A stretch of DNA of 64,000 nucleotides from an uncultured Ruminiclostridium sp. Lineage in GTDB: Bacteria; Bacillota; Clostridia; Oscillospirales; Ruminococcaceae. The DNA is taken from contig CANQED010000010.1 in the NCBI GenBank assembly GCA_947594425.1, positions 35,341 through 99,340 of the forward strand, in the 5' to 3' direction. Below are positions 50,616 through 58,821 of this stretch, one piece after another. The notes under the pieces are model-generated. The model saw only the letters and a list, made by a program, of their open reading frames with translations. It did no database searches and had not been told where the DNA came from. Each line of letters begins with the position of its first letter. Position 1 is the first letter of the stretch. The position numbers and the translations under genes were made by a program.

Positions 50616-52456
50616 ATCCCTAAATACTCCTTCCAGAATTTTTCGCTTACAAGCTCGGGAAATGCCTTTCTGTAGGCGTCCTCCACGGCTTTATGGTGCT
50701 TCTTGTAATTCTTCATGACCTTTCTGTATCTCGATATCGCCGCAAAGCATTTTCTGCGGTTCATCACTCTCATACACGCGGTATTGTCGTTGGGATTTAC
50801 CGCTATGAGCCGCTTTCTGCGGAAATTCTTTCCCGGCACGAAAAACCAGTCATAAGCGATTATCTCAGGCCAGTTTCTGAGCATAAAGCCCGGCAGCAGG
50901 TGCCCGTTTATTGTAGCGGCGTAGACAAGCTTTTTAAACAAATTGAGCCTTTTATAAGAATACGGGTCGCCCTTTTTGATATTGTATTCGGGCGGAAATT
51001 CTTCTATCGGCAAGAGCTTATCGTTTTTCGCCGCGTGCGCTTTCATTATCTCCTCGCCGTTAGCGCTCTTTAAAAATTCGGGCCCGCGCATAAAGTCCTC
51101 TATAGAGTCGGTTATCTGCTCGGCGTTATTATAGGCAAAGCGCGTAAGCTCTTTCCAGAACATCGGCTTTAACCTCTTAATAAAATCGACGTCGGAACAT
51201 ATCCCGCTCGCCGCCTGTATAATGAGGCTGTTTCTATGCACCTGATACAGCTCCATGGCGGCGTTGAATTTTCCCGCAAAGCCGACATGCCATATACATA
51301 TGCCGTTTATCGTGATAAAGTCGGCGTTGTTCCTTAGGCTGAACTCCACGTCGTCGCCCCTTACGAATACCGGCAGCGGCAGACCGTTTTGTTCTATCGC
51401 GGTCATGGGTATACAGCAGAACCACCACCCCGCGTAGGAGTTATTCTTGCTCTTTTCCTCCATTTTTTCATTATCGAGCAAAGAGCCGAGCCCGCGCATA
51501 TCGAGGTGGCTTTTCAGCGGTCCGTATGAGCCGTCCGCAACGTGCACATACCCCACGTCCTCGTACTGCATCTCTCTTATGTCATAGTCGAACATCGCCC
51601 CGCTGATAAACGAGCCGTAATATTCGGGCTTTACTATCCTGAGCAGATAGTATGTCCTGAATAAGCTCTCGGGCATTATCATAACGTCGTCGTCCATAAG
51701 CAGCACGTGGGTCGGCTTAGGGTCGTCCGACAGGCTCTCTATCATTCCGCGGGTAAAGCCGCCCGCGCCGCCGACGTTGGCGTTGGGCATTACGGTTATC
51801 CCGCTCCCGGACAGGCTCTCGGCGTCGAGCGTCCTGCCGTTGTCTATCACCTTTACGCTTAAGTGCCCCTCAAGGTCTGAGCCCTCACACAACGCCTTTT
51901 CTTTAAGCAGCGCTATATTGCGGGTGATGTATTCCTCTTTTTTAAAGGTCGTCGACACCATGGATAGGCGTATATCTCTCACCGCCTCGCTGTCGACCTC
52001 GGCAAGATACGCCCCGCCGTACAGCCTGAATTCTTCGAGCGCCGTTATAGAAAAACCCACGAGCGGCTTTTCGGTGTCGGGTATGTCTATTGTTATCTCT
52101 GTCTTTTCGCCGCTGTCGAGCAGCATCGTTAATAAGGACGAACAGTTGATATTCTTCGAGCTGCGATAGTATTCGCTTATCTCAAGCGTGCCCTTGCCCT
52201 TATATATCAATTTTAGCTTAAAATGCTCGGCGGCGGTATGCTTTTTCCAGTCGGCCGCCTGTAATGAATTAAAATATGTCGCAAAGTCGAGCACGTCGTA
52301 CTTTTGTATGATATGGCAATTATCCCCCGCGTCATATATCACCGAGTGTATGCCCGGCTTAGAGCTCTTGTGCATTAGCTCCACATAGCTCCTTATATTT
52401 GCGTCAGCGTCATGCTGAAGTATCAGATTTTGCAGCTTAACTACCGTTTTGCTCAT
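50612..52456 (-). CDS. GlfT2-like galactofuranosyltransferase
   Basis: The product has about 614 residues. The first 170 residues are a beta-rich domain like the N-terminus of mycobacterial GlfT2 (YDAGDNCHIIQKYDVLDFATYFN). The GT-A part has NANVGGAGGFTRGMIES (about 240), the metal site LLMDDDVMIMPES (about 265), and FVRGDDVEFSLR (about 375), the same order as in GlfT2. It would polymerise galactofuranose from UDP-Galf made by Glf. The ATG at 52456 follows GAAAGGA; a TTG 21 bases upstream is less likely. The next gene overlaps its stop. Confidence 0.85.
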   Translation of the reverse strand: MSKTVVKLQNLILQHDADANIRSYVELMHKSSKPGIHSVIYDAGDNCHIIQKYDVLDFATYFNSLQAADWKKHTAAEHFKLKLIYKGKGTLEISEYYRSSKNINCSSLLTMLLDSGEKTEITIDIPDTEKPLVGFSITALEEFRLYGGAYLAEVDSEAVRDIRLSMVSTTFKKEEYITRNIALLKEKALCEGSDLEGHLSVKVIDNGRTLDAESLSGSGITVMPNANVGGAGGFTRGMIESLSDDPKPTHVLLMDDDVMIMPESLFRTYYLLRIVKPEYYGSFISGAMFDYDIREMQYEDVGYVHVADGSYGPLKSHLDMRGLGSLLDNEKMEEKSKNNSYAGWWFCCIPMTAIEQNGLPLPVFVRGDDVEFSLRNNADFITINGICIWHVGFAGKFNAAMELYQVHRNSLIIQAASGICSDVDFIKRLKPMFWKELTRFAYNNAEQITDSIEDFMRGPEFLKSANGEEIMKAHAAKNDKLLPIEEFPPEYNIKKGDPYSYKRLNLFKKLVYAATINGHLLPGFMLRNWPEIIAYDWFFVPGKNFRRKRLIAVNPNDNTACMRVMNRRKCFAAISRYRKVMKNYKKHHKAVEDAYRKAFPELVSEKFWKEYLGI

Positions 52457-52501
52457 TATTTGTCGTTTTCCTTTCAATATATATTCCCGCTAAATGCGGT
52501 A

Positions 52502-53344
52502 TTACGCGCCTTTTTTCTTTTTATTTGCGGCAAGCTTTTTCGCCTGCTCGTCGAGCGCGCGCTCTTTTTTAAGCTTAGCCTCTTTTTCCAGGCGCTTTTT
52601 CTCGCTTATCGTATTTGTGTACTCGTCGCAGACCTCGTTTATATCGCCCTGCATAACGACCTTGCCCTTATTGAGCCATACCGCCTTATTGCACATCGAC
52701 TTTACCGTGGCCATATTATGCGACACAAAGAGCAGCGTAGTCCCCGAGGACAGCATCTCGTTCATCTTATTCATACACTTTTTTCTGAAAAGCACGTCAC
52801 CCACCGACAATACCTCGTCGACTATCAGTATATCGGGCTTTACCATAGTCGCCACCGAAAAGCCCAGGCGCGACTTCATACCCGAGGAAAAATTCTTTAC
52901 GGGACTGTCCAAAAATTCTTCAAGCTCCGAAAATTCGACTATCTCGTCAAACCGCTCTTCTATAAACTTTTTAGAGTATCCGAGCAAACAGCCGTTCATA
53001 TATATATTTTCCCTCGCGGTGAGCCGGGGGTCTATCCCCGCGCCGAGCTCGATAAGCGACGCCATAGAGCCGTTTACCGTCACCGAGCCCTTATACGGCT
53101 TAAGTATGCGGCTTATCACCTTGAGCAGGGTGGACTTGCCGCTGCCGTTAGTGCCGATTATCGCCCACGCCTCGCCCTTTTTTACCTTAAGCGTCACGTC
53201 CTGAAGTCCCAAAAACTCCTGAAACATCAGCTCGTGCTTTATCAGCTTTACAAAATACTCCTTAAGGTTGTCTATCTTCTCGGTCGCCTTATTATAGCGC
53301 ACCGTGACATTGTTTACCTCAATGATATATTCGGGTGCCTCCAC
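52502..53344 (-). CDS. ABC transporter ATPase for polysaccharide export (second set)
   Basis: A 280-residue ATPase with Walker A GTNGSGKST (about 75), signature FSSGMKSRLGF (about 170) and Walker B DILIVDEVLSVGD (about 190). A basic, Lys-rich helix of about 35 residues forms the C-terminus in place of a carbohydrate-binding domain. The start is a GTG (53344) after GGAGGACGAG. It is close in layout to the ATPase at 23768 but not a recent copy. It works with the permease encoded just upstream. Confidence 0.92.
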   Translation of the reverse strand: MEAPEYIIEVNNVTVRYNKATEKIDNLKEYFVKLIKHELMFQEFLGLQDVTLKVKKGEAWAIIGTNGSGKSTLLKVISRILKPYKGSVTVNGSMASLIELGAGIDPRLTARENIYMNGCLLGYSKKFIEERFDEIVEFSELEEFLDSPVKNFSSGMKSRLGFSVATMVKPDILIVDEVLSVGDVLFRKKCMNKMNEMLSSGTTLLFVSHNMATVKSMCNKAVWLNKGKVVMQGDINEVCDEYTNTISEKKRLEKEAKLKKERALDEQAKKLAANKKKKGA

Positions 53345-53368
53345 CTCTCGTCCTCCTTATTCAAGCGG

Positions 53369-54262
53369 TCAGATATACAGTATGAACCTGTCTTGATTTC
53401 TCCTGAAGAAAAATGTCCCTATCGCGAACATAATTAAAGCGTACACCGTCCCGAGCACAAAATCCCATACGGTCACCTGCGCCCAGTACGGTATCTCGTC
53501 GAGCATAGGCGTCCAGATAAAATACCGCATCTGCTTTATATAAATATACAGCGGGTTGACGTATTCGATAATTTTCGCGAGATATGTCGCCAGCGGAAAG
53601 CTGCCCGCCGCGCTTTGAGCGTCACCGTACTCGTAAAACATACCGATATCGTAGAATATCGCCGAGCAGTACAGCCACATAGTCGAAAACGCGTGGTAGA
53701 TGTACCTTATATCGCGGAAAAATACGTGCAGCTCCGCTAAAAGAAAGCCCAGCCCGAGCGAAAAGATATAGCCTTGTATTATAGCGAGCACCGCGCCTAA
53801 ATTCCACAGCGAGAACAGCACTCTCCCGTCTATTATCGAGAAAAACGCCATAACCAATATCAGCGCGCCGAGGCTGAATACAAAGTCCACCATACATGCC
53901 GTTATCTTAGACATAGGAAACATAAATTTTGAGATGTACGTCTTTTTAAGCAGCGAGGTGTTTTCGGTTATCGCGCTTAGCGACTTGCTTACCGCAGTGT
54001 TTACAAATTCAAACATCGAGCGCCCCGCGAGCAGATATATCGGAAAATACGCGATAGATCTTCTGAATAAGAACGAAAACACTACCGCCATAATTATCAT
54101 TATCAGCAGCGGATTAAGTATGCTCCATACGTAGCCCAAAAAGCTGCGGCGGTATTTGAGCTTGATATCTCTTGTTACAAGCTGCACCAGCAGGTCCTTA
54201 TATTTGAATATCTCTCTGAACGAACCCTCGGGCGGGTCGGTCAGCAGCTTTTTTAAAGCCAT
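53369..54262 (-). CDS. ABC-2 type polysaccharide exporter permease (second set)
   Basis: A 297-residue permease with six membrane helices and the entry helix FKYKDLLVQLVTRDIKLKYRRSFLGYVWSILNPL of the Wzm/TagG group. It has no repeat tail, unlike the permease of operon A. The ATG at 54262 follows GAGGAGGGAG; a TTG 27 bases upstream is rejected because its ribosome site is missing. It overlaps nothing. The gap to the previous gene is 20 bases. Confidence 0.92.
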   Translation of the reverse strand: MALKKLLTDPPEGSFREIFKYKDLLVQLVTRDIKLKYRRSFLGYVWSILNPLLIMIIMAVVFSFLFRRSIAYFPIYLLAGRSMFEFVNTAVSKSLSAITENTSLLKKTYISKFMFPMSKITACMVDFVFSLGALILVMAFFSIIDGRVLFSLWNLGAVLAIIQGYIFSLGLGFLLAELHVFFRDIRYIYHAFSTMWLYCSAIFYDIGMFYEYGDAQSAAGSFPLATYLAKIIEYVNPLYIYIKQMRYFIWTPMLDEIPYWAQVTVWDFVLGTVYALIMFAIGTFFFRRNQDRFILYI

Positions 54263-54281
54263 TTGCTCCCTCCTCACAGCT

Positions 54282-55319
54282 TTAGTCAAAGCTATGATTT
54301 TTTCTCAGTCGGTTATAAAGTCCCGACGAAGATATCTTGTCCCACGTTTTTTTATTAAAATGCAGGCGGTTCATAAGTCTGAACGCCTTGTACTGCTTTT
54401 CGGCGAGGGCGTATGCGTCGGGCATACGGGTGCGAAAGCTCTCCATAATATCCGCCGCCATAGCGCGCCCCTTTTTGCGGTCCTTTTCTACAAGCAGGGC
54501 GGTCATGATATAGCTCAATAACAGCCCCTGCGCCTTCATGGCATAATATCTCCCCGCGGGGTCATCCTTGTCAAAGTCGGGACGCTCCGCAATAAGCCTG
54601 TCCAGCACCGCCTTAGTGTGGGATATGCGCTTTAGCTGATTTTCGTCGGATACACTCTGCTCGGTATCGCCCACGCGATAATTGTAGATAAATATATCCA
54701 GCGGCAGTATGCTCTTAGCATAACAGCAGGGGATGGTCGCGTACTCGTGATCCTCGTAAAACACGTGCTCGGACAGCATTATATGCTTTTTCATATAAAA
54801 ATCCCTGCGGTAAGTTATCCCATGAAAGGTAAGGCTGCGGTCAAAGCTCTTCCACGCCGAGGTTATCTCGTCAAAGCTGTATGTTCTGCCGAATTCGGGC
54901 GGATAGCTCTTCCACTTTTTTATCTCGCCTGTCGTGACATTTCGTGTGATGTGATGAGTAAGCACCACGTCCGCGTCCGCCTTTTCGAGCTCTCGTATAA
55001 ATGTGGGGAGATTTTCGGTCAGCACGGTGTCGTCCGCGTCGATAGGCTTGATATATTTGCCCTTTGCCGCCTCAAATCCGGTATTAAGCGCGCCGCCGTG
55101 CCCTTTATTCTCCTGCCTGATAAGGCGGAAAATATCGGGGTATTTATCGCAAAAGCCCTGTATTATCTCGGCGCACCCGTCGGGCGAGCCGTCGTCGACA
55201 GCGACGACCTCGGTCTTAGCCGCGGTATCGGGGTCGGGGCTTATCATAGAGCTCAGCGCGTCAAAGATGAATTTTTCGCAATTATAGCACGGCACGATAA
55301 AGGATAATATTTTCGTCAT
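54282..55319 (-). CDS. Glycosyltransferase family 2 (operon B, second)
   Basis: A 345-residue GT-A enzyme. MTKILSFIVPCYNCEKFIFDAL is the typical N-terminus, VVAVDDGSPDGCAEII the nucleotide loop, and KPIDADDTVLTENLP the DxD-type metal site (about 95). ENKGHGGALNTGFEAAKG before it is shared by many GT2 enzymes. The C-terminal part (after about 220) is helical. The start overlaps the previous stop (ATGA). Donor and acceptor are unknown. Confidence 0.92.
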   Translation of the reverse strand: MTKILSFIVPCYNCEKFIFDALSSMISPDPDTAAKTEVVAVDDGSPDGCAEIIQGFCDKYPDIFRLIRQENKGHGGALNTGFEAAKGKYIKPIDADDTVLTENLPTFIRELEKADADVVLTHHITRNVTTGEIKKWKSYPPEFGRTYSFDEITSAWKSFDRSLTFHGITYRRDFYMKKHIMLSEHVFYEDHEYATIPCCYAKSILPLDIFIYNYRVGDTEQSVSDENQLKRISHTKAVLDRLIAERPDFDKDDPAGRYYAMKAQGLLLSYIMTALLVEKDRKKGRAMAADIMESFRTRMPDAYALAEKQYKAFRLMNRLHFNKKTWDKISSSGLYNRLRKNHSFD

Positions 55320-56137
55320 CCGCCGTCCTCTCTTTCAGCCTGCTTTTTTAGGAGGGTAAGCTTATTCTCTTTTATCCCCGCAAGCGTCGCCTTAAACGCC
55401 GCAAAAGGAGATATACTGTCCTTAAACTCTCCGCGCTTTCTTATCACATAATACGCCGCGTACAGAATAGACAGCCAAAATCCCATTATATAGCGGGTGG
55501 TATTTCCTCTGTCGATGAAAAACTTCTCGGTATAGCCGCTAAACCACGTCGACTGCTCCTGCGCGACGGAGGCTATAACATACGGCACATAGTATATCTT
55601 AAGCTTAGCTCTCTCGCAGTCACGCAAAAATTTGAGCTCCTCCTCCGCGCCGTTGCCGCTCCCTGCTCCCATAAGCGGGTCAAATCTCACCCCTGTGCGC
55701 ATTAGGCTCTCCCGCCTAAACGATATCTGCCACGAGCTGACCTTAGCGGTCAGCGGAAAGCGCAGCCGTCTTATCTCATCCTTAAACGAGGGCGGGCGGT
55801 TTTCCATCTTGAAAATAATAATATCGGCCTGTCCGACCTCATTATATGCGGAAATTATCTTTTCCTCATAGTCGGGGAGAAATCTTTCGTCGTCGTCGCA
55901 GATAAGGCAAATATCCGCGTCAGAGCGCTCTATCGCCATATTGCGGCTCTTGGTAAGTCCTTTGTCGTCTACCGAGAACATACGAGCTTTGCCGCGCTCG
56001 GTGGGGCATTCGGCATAGCCGTCACAGCCGCATTGATTTATTATCAGCACGTCCCCCGTTATGCCCGACCGCCCTGCGATATCAAGGTTGGTCTGCCCCA
56101 TACAGGAGAGCAGCAGCTCAAGTCTTTGTCGCTCCAT
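55316..56137 (-). CDS. Glycosyltransferase-like protein, first gene of operon B
   Basis: A 273-residue protein with a GT2-like core: DKGLTKSRNMAIERSDADICLICDDDERFLPDYEEKI (about 60-95) has the metal-site DDDE. The usual opening strand (ISVIIPTYN) is missing, so the chain starts at MERQRLELLLSCMGQTNLDIAG. A family of short glycosyltransferases with this form is found in capsule clusters. The promoter at 56186-56214 leaves about 40 untranslated bases, which fits the start at 56137. The ribosome site is weak. Confidence 0.82.
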   Translation of the reverse strand: MERQRLELLLSCMGQTNLDIAGRSGITGDVLIINQCGCDGYAECPTERGKARMFSVDDKGLTKSRNMAIERSDADICLICDDDERFLPDYEEKIISAYNEVGQADIIIFKMENRPPSFKDEIRRLRFPLTAKVSSWQISFRRESLMRTGVRFDPLMGAGSGNGAEEELKFLRDCERAKLKIYYVPYVIASVAQEQSTWFSGYTEKFFIDRGNTTRYIMGFWLSILYAAYYVIRKRGEFKDSISPFAAFKATLAGIKENKLTLLKKQAEREDGG

Positions 56138-56185
56138 ATAAGCACGCAGCTTTCGTTACACTATAATTACCCTATTATAATTTGT

Positions 56186-56214
56186 ATTATACCATATTTG
56201 GATAGTCTTGTCAA
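56186..56214 (-). promoter_or_regulatory. Perfect consensus promoter of polysaccharide operon B
   Basis: Reverse-strand TTGACA (56209-56214) and TATAAT (56186-56191) are 17 bases apart. Unlike operon A the leader is short and has no hairpins. Confidence 0.87.
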
Positions 56215-56323
56215 CGGAAATTCTTCTATACGGCTAAATACCGCCGCAATAATATCTCTTATGTATATTTTTTAAAAATCGGCAGATAATTATGTCAAAT
56301 AATTTTATGAAAGGAAAATTATT

Positions 56324-57010
56324 ATGGAATTTATAAAAAAGCTCAATCCTTTTTACAAAATAGCGATAACGGCGGGGCTTATCTTCGCGGCTCTCGCGGC
56401 GTGCGTCGATATGACCGCCGACAAGACCGTAACGGTATATTCGCAAAAGGGCTCCGAGGGCGCGGAGGTAGAGGCGGTGCAGCGCGTGCTTGCCGAGCGC
56501 GGCCTTTTTACCGGTGAGATAACGGGGTATTTCGGCGACCTTACCGAGCAGGCGATATTAAAGTTTCAGCGTCAGCAGGGGCTTGAACAGACGGGTGCGG
56601 CGGACGAGGCTACTCTTAAGCGGCTCGGCATAACCATAGGGCAGACGCCCGACGCCACCGAGGCTAATATAGAATTGCTCGCGCGTATGATATCGGCGGA
56701 GGGGCGCGGCGAGCCGTATATCGGGCAGGTGGCGATAGGCGCGGTAATAATGAACCGCATAGAGCACCCGTCCTTTCCCGATACCCTCGCGGGGATAATC
56801 TACGAAAACGGCGCGTTTTCCGCGCTCGCAGACGGGCAGTTTAACGAGCCTATAGCCGACTCGGCATACGCCGCAGCGCGTGACGCGCTGAACGGCTGGG
56901 ACCCGACGGGCGGCTGCGTGTATTATTATAACCCCTCTAAGACAGACAATCAGTTTATGAAGTCCCGACAGGTGCAAAAGATAATAGGCGCGCATTATTT
57001 CTGCATATAA
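56324..57010 (+). CDS. sleB: Spore cortex-lytic enzyme SleB-like cell wall hydrolase
   Basis: A 228-residue exported hydrolase. A membrane or signal segment lies at about 10-30. A peptidoglycan-binding domain (about 40-105; GSEGAEVEAVQRVLAERGLFTGEITGYFG) precedes the Hydrolase_2 domain (about 115-228), which has SAEGRGEPYIGQVAIGAVIMNR with the likely catalytic Glu, and a DPTGGCVYYYNP core. SleB opens the cortex during germination. A TGTATA (56262-56267) and GATAAT (56285-56290) pair, 17 bases apart, could be a sporulation promoter of the sigma-G/F kind, but this is weak. It stands alone. Confidence 0.9.
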   Translation: MEFIKKLNPFYKIAITAGLIFAALAACVDMTADKTVTVYSQKGSEGAEVEAVQRVLAERGLFTGEITGYFGDLTEQAILKFQRQQGLEQTGAADEATLKRLGITIGQTPDATEANIELLARMISAEGRGEPYIGQVAIGAVIMNRIEHPSFPDTLAGIIYENGAFSALADGQFNEPIADSAYAAARDALNGWDPTGGCVYYYNPSKTDNQFMKSRQVQKIIGAHYFCI

Positions 57011-57015
57011 TAAAG

Positions 57016-57046
57016 GTGCCCCCGCTGTCAAAAACAGCAGGGGCAT
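57016..57046. terminator. Terminator between sleB and thiW
   Basis: TGCCCCCGCTGT and ACAGCAGGGGCA (57017-57045) form an imperfect hairpin with one mismatch, followed by TAAAATTT. The two genes end towards each other. Confidence 0.75.
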
Positions 57047-57059
57047 AAAATTTACGCCG

Positions 57060-57611
57060 TTACGCTTTATTTTCCGCTTTTTTATTCATTTTGATAAGCG
57101 GGTCGAGCACTCCCGTCTTGGCGAGCGCGAACAGCAATACCGCCGCAATTGCCGCGCCGATAACGGTGCTAATTCCAAAGGGTATAACGTAAGTAAACAG
57201 CGCCGCCTCGCTTCCGAGTACGAGCGTCGCTATCGGGTACGCGAGCATTGCTCCGAGCAGTCCCGTGCCTATTATCTCGCCGAGATAGGCAAACGGCACG
57301 CGAAACGCAAACGATTTTGTCGGGAATATGTACTTAAACGCAAGCCCGCAGCACAGCGCGCCCACCATACTCCCCGGGAAAGCGAGCAGAGTACCCGTAC
57401 CGAGCATAAGCCTTATCGCCGAGGTGACAAACGCCATTTCCATAGCGTACCACGGACCTAGCGTCGTCCCCGCGATAACGTTTACCATATGCTGCACGGG
57501 AAAGCACTTTGACGCGCCTATCGGTATCGAAAATGTGCTAAGCACCACCGAAAGGGCGGTCAATACCCCCGCCATACACAGCTTGATTATCTGTGTTTTG
57601 TAGTTTTTCAT
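57060..57611 (-). CDS. thiW: Thiamine precursor ECF transporter S-component ThiW
   Basis: A 183-residue membrane protein with about six helices. I start it at ATG 57609-57611 (MKNYKTQIIKLCMAGVLTAL), preceded by AAAGGATGG. CFPVQHMVNVIAGTTLGPWYAMEMAFVTSAIRLMLGTGTLLAFPGSM is the ThiW signature region. ThiW takes up a thiazole-type precursor with an ECF module that is not here. The TPP riboswitch upstream supports the call. The longer frame starts inside the riboswitch and is rejected. Confidence 0.94.
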   Translation of the reverse strand: MKNYKTQIIKLCMAGVLTALSVVLSTFSIPIGASKCFPVQHMVNVIAGTTLGPWYAMEMAFVTSAIRLMLGTGTLLAFPGSMVGALCCGLAFKYIFPTKSFAFRVPFAYLGEIIGTGLLGAMLAYPIATLVLGSEAALFTYVIPFGISTVIGAAIAAVLLFALAKTGVLDPLIKMNKKAENKA

Positions 57612-57633
57612 ACTACCATCCTTTCTAAAATAA

Positions 57634-57659
57634 CACTCCCGAATACATACTCGGGAGTG
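57634..57659 (-). terminator. Riboswitch-controlled terminator before thiW
   Basis: CACTCCCGA (reverse strand, 57651-57659) pairs with TCGGGAGTG (57634-57642), followed by TTATTTT. It lies directly after the TPP aptamer and before the ribosome site. Confidence 0.9.
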
Positions 57660-57671
57660 ATGTACGCTATA

Positions 57672-57765
57672 TATCATTCCCTACGTTGGCATTATCCAAA
57701 TCAGGTATCGGGTCGAAGCTTATAGCTTCCTCTCAGCCTGTTATACAAGCTCCCCGTGTATCAGC
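57672..57765 (-). promoter_or_regulatory. TPP riboswitch (thi-box)
   Basis: On the reverse strand the conserved parts appear in order: ACGGGGAGC, then AACAGGCTGAGAGG (the CUGAGA pyrimidine-sensing bulge), CGACCC, then ACCTGATTTGGATAATGCC and AACGTAGGGAAT (57676-57696 on the plus strand is the complement). It should bind thiamine pyrophosphate and, with the hairpin after it, stop transcription of thiW. Confidence 0.96.
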
Positions 57766-57803
57766 AGTGTTTATATTTCGGCGTAATTCTACCGCCGAAT
57801 TTT

Positions 57804-57832
57804 ATTTTATCACTCGAAAATTTAACTGTCAA
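57804..57832 (-). promoter_or_regulatory. Promoter of thiW
   Basis: Reverse-strand TTGACA (57827-57832) and TAAAAT (57804-57809) are 17 bases apart, about 45 bases before the riboswitch. A small CGGCGGTAGAATTACGCCG hairpin lies between them. Confidence 0.78.
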
Positions 57833-57916
57833 TACTGTTTTTTTGATAGGTATTAGATTGTATATGGTAAAATTTGTAATTTTAAGCAAAAAAGCGGCGC
57901 GGTACGCATTTTTTTA

Positions 57917-57945
57917 TTGACAAACGGACGATTTTACTATATTAT
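57917..57945 (+). promoter_or_regulatory. Promoter of the polyamine operon
   Basis: TTGACA (57917-57922) and TATTAT (57940-57945) are 17 bases apart. A longer reading frame for speD would start at the TTG of the -35 itself and is rejected for this reason. Confidence 0.8.
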
Positions 57946-57982
57946 ATTAATCAGAAAATGCAGAAAGGACGGTACGCGTATA

Positions 57983-58801
57983 TTGGAAAATAAGATAAAG
58001 CTGTACGGCTTTAACAATCTCACCAAGACCCTCAGCTTCAATATCTATGACATATGCTATGCAAAGACCGCCGCAGAGAAAAAGGACTATATCAAATATA
58101 TCGACGAGCAGTATAACTCCGAGCGTCTTACCGGCATACTGTGCGACGTCACCGATATTATCGGGGCAAACGTGCTCAATATCTCAAAGCAGGACTATGA
58201 CCCTCAGGGCGCGAGCGTCTCCCTGCTGATAAGCGAAAAGGCGACCGAGGGCATGGAGATAGACCACTCCTGCAACAAGGGCATAGCCGACGGAAAGCCG
58301 CTTCGCCCCGCGCGCGGGCAGACGATAGCGGCGCACCTTGATAAATCGCACGTCACCGTCCACACCTATCCCGAATACCACCCCGGAAACAGCATTTCCA
58401 CCTTTCGCGTAGATATAGACGTTTCGACCTGCGGGGAGATATCGCCGCTAAACGCGCTGGATTATCTTATCGGCAGCTTTGACTCGGACATAATAGCGAT
58501 AGACTACCGCGTGAGGGGCTTTACCCGCGACGTAGGAGGGCATAAGCTGTTTTTGGACCACGATATAACCTCGATACAGGATTTTATCAACGATTATACG
58601 CTGACAAAATACAACGCCACCGATATAAACGTATATCAGGCAAATATCTTCCACACCCGCCTTATGGTAAAAGAGATGGATCTTAAAAATTACTTATTCA
58701 ACTCCGATATATACGACATACCCCCTAAAGAAAGGCTTAGGATAACCGAGAACCTGCGCCGCGAGATGATAGAGATATACTCGGGCAGGAACGTATATTG
58801 A
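57983..58801 (+). CDS. speD: S-adenosylmethionine decarboxylase proenzyme SpeD
   Basis: This is the enzyme that makes the aminopropyl donor (decarboxylated AdoMet) for spermidine. The protein of about 272 residues matches the long bacterial class 1A form. The chain is cut by itself at Ser in the sequence HLDKSHVTVHTYPEYHPGNS (about 125), which forms the pyruvoyl cofactor. CGEISPLNALDYLIGSFDSDIIAIDYRVRGFTRD follows. I place the start at the TTG 57983-57985 (LENKIKLYGF), about 13 bases after AAAGGA, because the promoter lies just before. It leads a three-gene polyamine operon. Confidence 0.94.
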   Translation: MENKIKLYGFNNLTKTLSFNIYDICYAKTAAEKKDYIKYIDEQYNSERLTGILCDVTDIIGANVLNISKQDYDPQGASVSLLISEKATEGMEIDHSCNKGIADGKPLRPARGQTIAAHLDKSHVTVHTYPEYHPGNSISTFRVDIDVSTCGEISPLNALDYLIGSFDSDIIAIDYRVRGFTRDVGGHKLFLDHDITSIQDFINDYTLTKYNATDINVYQANIFHTRLMVKEMDLKNYLFNSDIYDIPPKERLRITENLRREMIEIYSGRNVY

Positions 58802-58821
58802 TAATAAAGGAATGACAAGCT

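Noticed and set aside
52412..53437. Forward-strand frame of 341 codons opposite the exporter ATPase and GlfT2-like genes
   Set aside because: The reverse strand holds clear Walker motifs and overlapping operon genes. The forward product is Arg/Tyr/His-rich and unlike any protein.
57917..57982. Upstream start for speD
   Set aside because: The first codon would be the TTG of the promoter -35 box. The transcript begins later.
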